Assembly (NCBI GenBank): GCA_036429605.1
Contig: JAVFKD010000016.1
Location: forward strand, 3,100,001 to 3,164,000
DNA length: 64,000 nt
DNA from: Cladobotryum mycophilum
Taxonomy: Eukaryota; Ascomycota; Sordariomycetes; Hypocreales; Hypocreaceae
Direction of reading: 5' to 3'
Positions 58,157-64,000 of the stretch are shown here, in pieces (position 1 is the first letter of the stretch; every line of letters begins with the position of its first letter). The translations under genes and the position numbers were made by a program. The notes beneath the pieces are model-generated. The model was not told the DNA's origin, did no database searches, and saw only the letters and a program-made list of their open reading frames with translations.

Positions 58157-58397
58157 GTATTGCTCATTGAAAGGAGAGATTCCCGCGCCATAAATGAGAT
58201 CCCTAGGAACGCCTCCCTAGACCAAGACCCATCTGAGTCAGACAATCTTCTTCTAAAACGGACTCCGAAGAACGAAAACCAAGTTTTTCTTGGTTCAATT
58301 ACTGTAAAGCCTACCCCTTCGCTCAACTTCCGGTTCCGTAGGAAGCAATCCACGCGTCTTACTAAGGCTTGGGTTGTTGCACAAGCCTTACATGAGG
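58157..58397 (+). other. Possible orphan exon, unidentified
   Basis: About 80 codons are open between an acceptor-like CTAACTAG (58150-58157) and a donor-like GAG/GTAAG (58397-58402). The peptide looks protein-like (for example VFLGSITVKPTPSLNFRFR and LTKAWVVAQALHE). No ATG starts this frame, no partner exon is visible and no family is recognised, so chance is quite possible. Confidence 0.2.
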
Positions 58398-58498
58398 TAA
58401 GAAGAAGCATCCATGAAGAATAGCAGGATCACCACCTGAAAATCACAAGGTACCACGGCATTTACAGCTCCTTCCAGCTCCTACTAGCTCTTTTTTCT

Positions 58499-58551
58499 TA
58501 ATAATAATAATAATAATAAAAATAATAAGTAATAAATAAAATAAAATAAAA
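58499..58551. repeat. (AAT)n and AAATA tract
   Basis: AAT triplets passing into AATAAATAAAATAAAATAAA words. Confidence 0.75.
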
Positions 58552-59696
58552 ACCTCAACTCATCACAAGACCAATTTTATTTTTACTCAATTTCCGGTCT
58601 CCTTTAACGGAGGAATCAATGGATTGTATTTTTTGTGGTCTCTTTTCCTTAGTGATACCTTTCTGCTCCAATTGGGTTATGAGGTCATCCAAGTTCCGAA
58701 CCCCCCCCCTTCGCCTCGGCATTGGATCCCCTCCCCAGGCTCCCCTTCAGATGTCATGCAACTTCCGGTCCCTCAGCCCCGGGCCGAGGATCTCTTCCCG
58801 ATTCTGCTTCGTCTACCTGTCTCTCTCTCCCCCTTCAGATGTCTCTCTCTTTTTTCCTTTCCCCAGACCCAAGAAAGAGCAACGAGGAACCCACACTCTG
58901 GGGGAGAAGTGGAGTGATCTCCCCTCCCCTCCCCCTTGGAAGAGAAGCTCCGGGGACGCAAGTGAACCAACAGACGCATTGACCGGTTGTTTTCTTTCTG
59001 TTTACAGTAGTTGATTCAAAGCAACATCTCCCTTTTCTGTAAGGAACCTGGGATGTCTATGTCATCGACTTTGCTAAAAAAGGCGGGGGTGGGCTCTTCC
59101 AAAAAACGTGGGAGAAAAGGGAACAAAGGTGGGGGGGATTTGAATGATGTAAGGCAAAGACTAACCCCCTCTCTGTCTCTGCTTATCCAATTACTTGTTA
59201 CTTTCTCTGCTAATCCGCTGCTCTCCCCACGTTTTTTTTTTCAACGTTGATCAACATCACCATCATCACATCCCGTCAAACGGAGAAACCCATTGAACCT
59301 TTTTTTTCCTTTTTCTCCTATCAAGGAGGGCTAAAAGAGAGGGCGCAAAGATCAGCCCCTCTATTCTCCTTCTTAGTATGGCAAATAGGGTGTAGGAGTT
59401 ATCCTTCCTCCTCCTCCTACTCCTCCTCCCCCTTTTATTCCTCACTTTGATTAAAACAACCATGACGAGATGAAAACGACAAACAATTCAGGTTCATAAA
59501 ACCGAGAAGAAAAAAACGTGTGGGTGTGATGGAACCTCTTCTTGCGTATGCCACGTCGTCCAAGTTCCAATGCGGGTTCGCTGCAAGCCCAAAACACCAC
59601 CACACCCACACCCACCCACAACAATCGCTCACACAATCACACTCACACACTTGCATATTTTGTTTCTGACTCCTGCTTTTTACAACCTTACCTACA

Positions 59697-59714
59697 TGCT
59701 GCTGCTGCTGCTGC
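59697..59714. repeat. (TGC)6 microsatellite
   Basis: Uninterrupted TGC triplets. Confidence 0.85.
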
Positions 59715-60035
59715 ACAGAAAAAAAGGGTGTGGTGAAGAAAAGAAAAAGGGCTGCTCAACAGCTGGTCCTGCATTGCTACGCAAACTTACATCATCGTTC
59801 CATAGGGATGCACACACAGCATTGCCCGCATGAGTAATTATGCCTTCCCCTTGCCTTGCATCCCGGAATACGACCTTTTTTTGACCGTAGAAAACCCAGA
59901 CACACACAACATTCCCATTCCTTGGGAGCCGGATTGACAATTCCGTTTGGCAGGATTGGTCATGCCCCCTTTGTCACCGCCAATCCCTCATTACTACGTA
60001 GATAGGTAAGCAAAGAGTCAACCACACCAAACGTT

Positions 60036-60054
60036 CCCTCTCTCTCTCTCTCTC
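60036..60054. repeat. (TC)n microsatellite
   Basis: About nine TC units. Confidence 0.85.
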
Positions 60055-60934
60055 ATTGAGTTCCAGAGACCGTTAAGTAAACGGGCGAAAAACTAGTTCC
60101 ATCGAACCAGCCCGGCATCCTTCCTCTCTCTCTCTTCCTAGTTCTCAGCACTGTTTATGTAAAAGAAAATGCAAGCGGAATCATCTTCCGTCGCCCCCGA
60201 TTGTAGTAACCAAGCAAGCTCATCTAGTGACTTTTTGAGGAGAAAACAAAAGCTGCGACGCACGTAGGGTTCAGTTTTAAACTTGGTGCCTTTTAGTTTT
60301 ATGTGCAAACCCGGCTTGTGCGCGCTTCCCTTGGTCCTAGCAACGCAACAAAACTCCACAATTCCAACCTTTTTTTTTCTTCGAGTCTTCTTCACATGTT
60401 TTTATCACAAGGGGGGTCTGCCTTTTTGCGTCTTTGCCCTAAAAGTTCACTCGTCCACTCTCTTCTCTCTTCTTCTCATCAAGGCCAGCTGAAAAGGAAA
60501 AAAAACCAATTCATCATGTGTGATTGCGCAATGGCAGGCCCTCCCTCTTCCCCTCCGATGAATCCCGTATCAGAACCCTTCCCATTCTCATAGGGATGTC
60601 CTGTATCGGAATTGCCCTCCCACGCAAACCCCATTACTACCTATCTATACAGAGTAACTTCTAATCAGTTCTCTCCATGCTGCCCCCCATTACATGTATT
60701 TGTAGTCATTGCTATTATGCAAGCAATCCTTCCAGATAGGAAAAAGAGAGAAAGAAAGAAAAACATTACGAAAACTAAAAAACCTTCCGATCCAAAGACA
60801 AGACAAGACGGGCAAAAAGCTGATACATCACAATCATCTCGCATCCATCCTCAATCTCATCATCACACACACCCCAATTCAATTGAACTCTTTTTTTCCC
60901 ATCCCATCCCGATCGTGGCTTTTCCGCTGGTGAA

Positions 60935-60947
60935 CCCCCCCCCCCCC
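60935..60947. repeat. C13 homopolymer
   Basis: Thirteen C bases in a row; indels in this run are likely in most sequencing chemistries. Confidence 0.85.
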
Positions 60948-61878
60948 AACCATCCATCACCGCTCTACCTTTTTATTGTTGTTTGTTCAACACCAAAAAA
61001 AAAACCACACCATCTCACACACCTCGTACACAACTTACACACACTTGCACACAATTACCCGTCCCATCTCCTCCGTCAAGCTCGTTCAAACTCGTTCAAA
61101 AAAGGGAATGGCCAGAAAACTGGAGGCAAGACCAATAGAAAAAAAGAAAAAAGAAAAGAAAAGAGAGGTCCAAGTCACGAACCTAACCCTTCTTCTCCTC
61201 CATGTCCTTCGGCCAAACCTCCTCCTCCTGCAGCCCCCACCACCCACACAAAAGCAGACACCCCCTCCCCCTCCCCCTCCAAAAAACCGCGCTTCTTCTT
61301 CCTCTTCTTCTTCTTCCATGTTCAAGAACATTATACGGAGTGTACCCAACCAAGCAGCAGTAGCCAGCAGCATGTGTTGCACAGGCACACACCACCCAAT
61401 TTTCCCCGTGCCCTTCCTAAAAAAAAACCCCCCCATGCAAGGCAAGGCAAGGAGGAAAGAAAAAAAGCTTTTTCTCTCTCTCGCACCATCTCAAAACATG
61501 TGGGAACCTCAATGCTTGTTTTTTTTTTCATCTTTTCACACTACTCACATACTTTACTCTCACTCTTCTCACTCTTTTCACTCTTATGCTTCTACACCGC
61601 CACGGGGAGCATGTCATCACGCCCAACCCAGCCCCCAGTCTTTCAGTTAGCATTGAAACAACCGGAGAAAAAAGACCGCAGATGCATTAATGTGTGTAAA
61701 TGTATGTCTTGTAGTATGTGTATCATGTACCTGTTCGTAACGTATGAGTCAAAAAAAGATAGGTATGCAGAAGAAGTAAAAAAAACACCAAAGCATGTCA
61801 AAAAAAAAAGAGACACGCCCATCTAAAACGTAGGCCCAAGGCAAACAATTGAACCCTGCAGATGCCATACTGGCACTG

Positions 61879-61898
61879 ACACACACACACACACACAC
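61879..61898. repeat. (AC)10 microsatellite
   Basis: Uninterrupted AC repeat of 20 bp. Confidence 0.85.
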
Positions 61899-62517
61899 GC
61901 CCTGTCATCCCAAGTACCGACTGACTGTATGTAATGTTTTGTTGTCTCTGCTTTGTTACAGCACAGCTCTACATGACATATACGAGTATGAGGAGTAGGT
62001 AAGCAGCAAAGTCGGTAAGGCCAAGATGCAACTGGTAGTACTCCGTAGAGAATAGATATTGGCAGCAATCAGTTCAAAGTCACTCAAATGGCACAAGCAA
62101 ATAATTAAAGAGTCATGTCAAATTTATTCATGTTTTTGATTCGGTTGTTCTCCAAAGACACAACCATTATTTTGATTATCCTTTTTGGTTTCCTTTTGGG
62201 CATCATCTCTCGTGTGAGCAGCAACCACTTTTCTCTTCTGTGTCTGTGTCTGTACATTTGCCAATAGACCCATCGGCTCCTCTTTTGCCTCCACTTCTTT
62301 TTTGTCTTCCTGCTTTTCTTTGCCATTGATACAGCTTGGGGATCTTGCGTCCCCGCTCCATCATCTTTGTCGTAAAAAAAGGAAATCTCTGCCCAAGGTC
62401 GCCCCTGGATACACCCCCTCCATCACTAGAGTACACACTACCCATTGCTTTGCCCTAAAGCTCTGTGTCCGGAAAAAAAGCCAACATGAATGCGTAAAAG
62501 GGCTCGCCTTGAGCCAG

Positions 62518-62531
62518 AATAATAATAATAA
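62518..62531. repeat. (AAT)n microsatellite
   Basis: Short AAT repeat, the third of this type in the desert, just 3' of the DUF3295-like gene. Confidence 0.7.
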
Positions 62532-62907
62532 AAAAACAACCAAAAAAAGTCCGGACCATGGTATCATCGAAAAAGCAACGCCTTGCAAGTGCAAATAAGA
62601 AACCGAGCCCGGCCAACAAAACATTAAAAAAAACACACAAAAAAATCCTCCCAAAAATGCGCTTCAGTCGTGAAACTCCACGCTTTGTTCGCTTGATAGC
62701 AAGGTTCCATAGCCCAGCCATCATGATGATGATTAAGTAGTAAAGGCGCAACTTGGTCTGTTGCACCACATTAAGCTCATGCGTCGTATAAGAATAGAGT
62801 CCCTGTGCGCCAGCAAGATGTACACGGCAAAAAGGGCAAAAGCCTTGCCAAATGAGATCCGTCCCAAGTATATGCAGTTGATTAAAGTAAGTTGTTCCTC
62901 GTTTTCT

Positions 62908-64000
62908 CTACCAGCCCTTGGAGTGGTAGCCATTGAAGGCCTCCTTGGTGAAGTACTGGTTCCAGCTGCTGGCATTGACATCCTCGCTCTGCTTCAGGCA
63001 GGGTCTCTCTGGGTATTGCTTCAAGTTGGCGACATCGTGTGAAGTGTGTCGACGCTTGAGGACTGCATTGGCAGTGGATGACTTTTGCTGTCGCTCCCAG
63101 AGGAGGTGGCGGCGGAGAGACTCGGTGAGCTCGGTGGCGAGCATGTTGCGGCGGGTAGTTCGTGGAGAGAGAGCAGCTTGGGCGTGAATGTGGTTGGTAG
63201 TGGCGGCAATGGGCTGAGCGGTAGATCGGGGAATCTCGTGGATCGGCTTCAGGGTTGACTGGCGCATACCCCTCATCATCAAGGGACCTTCATCGGAATC
63301 GTTGGGGGAGCCACCGAGGGAGGTATTGGCGGCACGGGATCGGGTGATGGCCGAGGTGGACTGCGAGGCCTGGTTTCCAAGGGACTTGGCACGCTCGTTC
63401 TGAGCAATCATGAGGGTGATGAGAGAAGGTCGTGACGTCAGGTTGACCTTGGACTCGACACGCTGGAAAAACTTCTCGTCGACGCTGGGCTTACCGCTCT
63501 CGTCGTTGGAGTCCTCCCAGTCAGAGGAGTCGTCCTCATCATCAATGGCGCTCTCGTCGACGTATTCGCCCTCGGTATCAGAGTCAATGGCAGACTCGTT
63601 CTCATCCGCTGAGCGGCTGCTGTAGGAAATCTGCTTCTGCTGGGAAATGACGGAGCGGCTGGGAGGGCCACGGCGGCTCGGGACGGAGCTGTCCTCCTCA
63701 GAGGAAGCACCCATCTTGAAGGTAGACTTCTTGATGATGGGCATCATGGGCTTGCGGGTCTCGACGCTCTGGCCGAATTCGCTAGAAGAGCAAGATCCAC
63801 CGAGGGCAAACCTGGCGGGTTGCTTCTTAAGCTGAACAGGCTTGGGTGCAGGGGAGGAAGTCGGTTCGGGGATCGAATCGTCGATGGAAGGAGTAAGCTT
63901 GGGGAAGGCCTGTGTGGCGGGAGCCGCAGAGAAGCTGGTGGTGGTAGCAGGCTCCATGGTAGGAGAGGGGTGAGAATCTTCAGAGGCTTGCTCAGATGCC
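62908..64000 (-). CDS. DUF3295/Mks1-like fungal regulator (C-terminal part, runs off right edge)
   Basis: The minus-strand frame is open from the right edge to a TAG at 62908-62910 (about 364 codons). An ATG at 63957 could start a 349-residue protein, but the frame continues without a stop to the edge, so the gene probably begins outside. The protein is Ser/Pro/Glu-rich and mostly disordered, with acidic runs (DTEGEYVDESAIDDEDD), then MIAQNERAKSLGNQASQS. The conserved C-terminus has RRNMLATELTESLRRHLLWE, VLKRRHTSHDV, and a terminal SWNQYFTKEAFNGYHSKGW. This C-terminal pattern is that of the fungal DUF3295 family, whose longer members carry an N-terminal GATA-like (DUF1752) region and include relatives of the nutrient-signalling protein Mks1. 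No DNA-binding domain is visible in the part present; the role is regulatory by family only. Confidence 0.8.
   Translation of the reverse strand, partial: ASEQASEDSHPSPTMEPATTTSFSAAPATQAFPKLTPSIDDSIPEPTSSPAPKPVQLKKQPARFALGGSCSSSEFGQSVETRKPMMPIIKKSTFKMGASSEEDSSVPSRRGPPSRSVISQQKQISYSSRSADENESAIDSDTEGEYVDESAIDDEDDSSDWEDSNDESGKPSVDEKFFQRVESKVNLTSRPSLITLMIAQNERAKSLGNQASQSTSAITRSRAANTSLGGSPNDSDEGPLMMRGMRQSTLKPIHEIPRSTAQPIAATTNHIHAQAALSPRTTRRNMLATELTESLRRHLLWERQQKSSTANAVLKRRHTSHDVANLKQYPERPCLKQSEDVNASSWNQYFTKEAFNGYHSKGW

Larger units (their letters stand above)
48595..62907. other. 14.3 kb gene desert between convergent genes
   Basis: No gene is supported over 14.3 kb. Base composition is mixed, with many T/C-rich or A/G-rich tracts, homopolymers, and repeats of AAT, TTG, TGC, GA, AC, CTGT and GTC type. 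A/T-only tracts occur at about 50398-50447, 50620-50660, 52095-52160, 56627-56735 and 58499-58551. Long frames here (for example 60612-61826, 404 codons) are low-complexity Pro/His/Ser/Thr or Lys-rich frames caused by skewed composition. A possible exon at 58157-58397 is listed separately. Confidence 0.5.

Noticed and set aside
60612..61826. A 404-codon plus-strand frame in the gene desert
   Set aside because: The peptide is low complexity (Pro, His, Ser, Thr, Lys runs) and follows C/A-rich sequence and homopolymers; no domain, signal or conserved motif is visible.

Overview
The window looks like nuclear DNA of a filamentous ascomycete (Pezizomycotina; Sordariomycetes, possibly Hypocreales). 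Reasons: genes are split by short GT-AG introns of about 46-96 bp with CTAAC-like branch sites; the BiP chaperone ends in HDEL; there is a fungal sterol C24-methyltransferase, a Zn2Cys6 transcription factor and an RTA1-family membrane protein; and decayed genes in the left flank carry stop codons of the kind left by C-to-T (RIP-like) mutation. I saw no tRNA, rRNA, CRISPR array or intact transposon. The species cannot be named from the sequence alone.

Layout. (1) 1-8.4 kb is gene-poor and decayed: the end of an unknown ORF (2-154), a RecQ-like helicase fragment (about 1.46-1.83 kb) and a relic of a fungal kinase-like (phosphotransferase-fold) gene (about 3.5-4.16 kb). (2) 8.5-30.7 kb is a normal gene-dense stretch: ERG6-type sterol methyltransferase (+), secreted endonuclease/exonuclease/phosphatase-fold protein (+, with a frameshift), DUF2461 protein (-), an unknown basic/acidic protein (-), BiP/Kar2 (-), HBS1 (-), CCT5 chaperonin subunit (+, with a frameshift), an Upc2-like Zn2Cys6 regulator (+) tail-to-tail with an RTA1-family protein (-), and a small secreted cysteine-containing protein (+). 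(3) 30.7-64 kb is remarkably empty: only a CHY zinc-finger protein (36.3-38.4 kb), a cytosolic-type aspartyl-tRNA synthetase (46.7-48.6 kb) and the C-terminal part of a DUF3295/Mks1-like regulator at the right edge. The 8.3 kb and 14.3 kb spaces between them are not classic AT-rich RIP islands. They are full of microsatellites, pyrimidine tracts, long homopolymers and recurring A/T-only TAAAA/TTTAA tracts.

Functional themes: protein folding and translation quality control (BiP, CCT5, HBS1, AspRS) form the housekeeping backbone. A loose sterol/lipid theme (ERG6-like enzyme, Upc2-like regulator, RTA1-family protein) is present, but the genes are 18-20 kb apart and do not form a clear cluster. 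The best leads are an in-frame, stop-free candidate intron in HBS1 (possible HBS1/SKI7 splice switch), single missing C bases in two C-runs (one in an essential gene, suggesting sequence errors), 10-nt and 18-nt exons in CCT5, variant residues in the AspRS, and the two large gene deserts. I did not find a convincing wholly new system.
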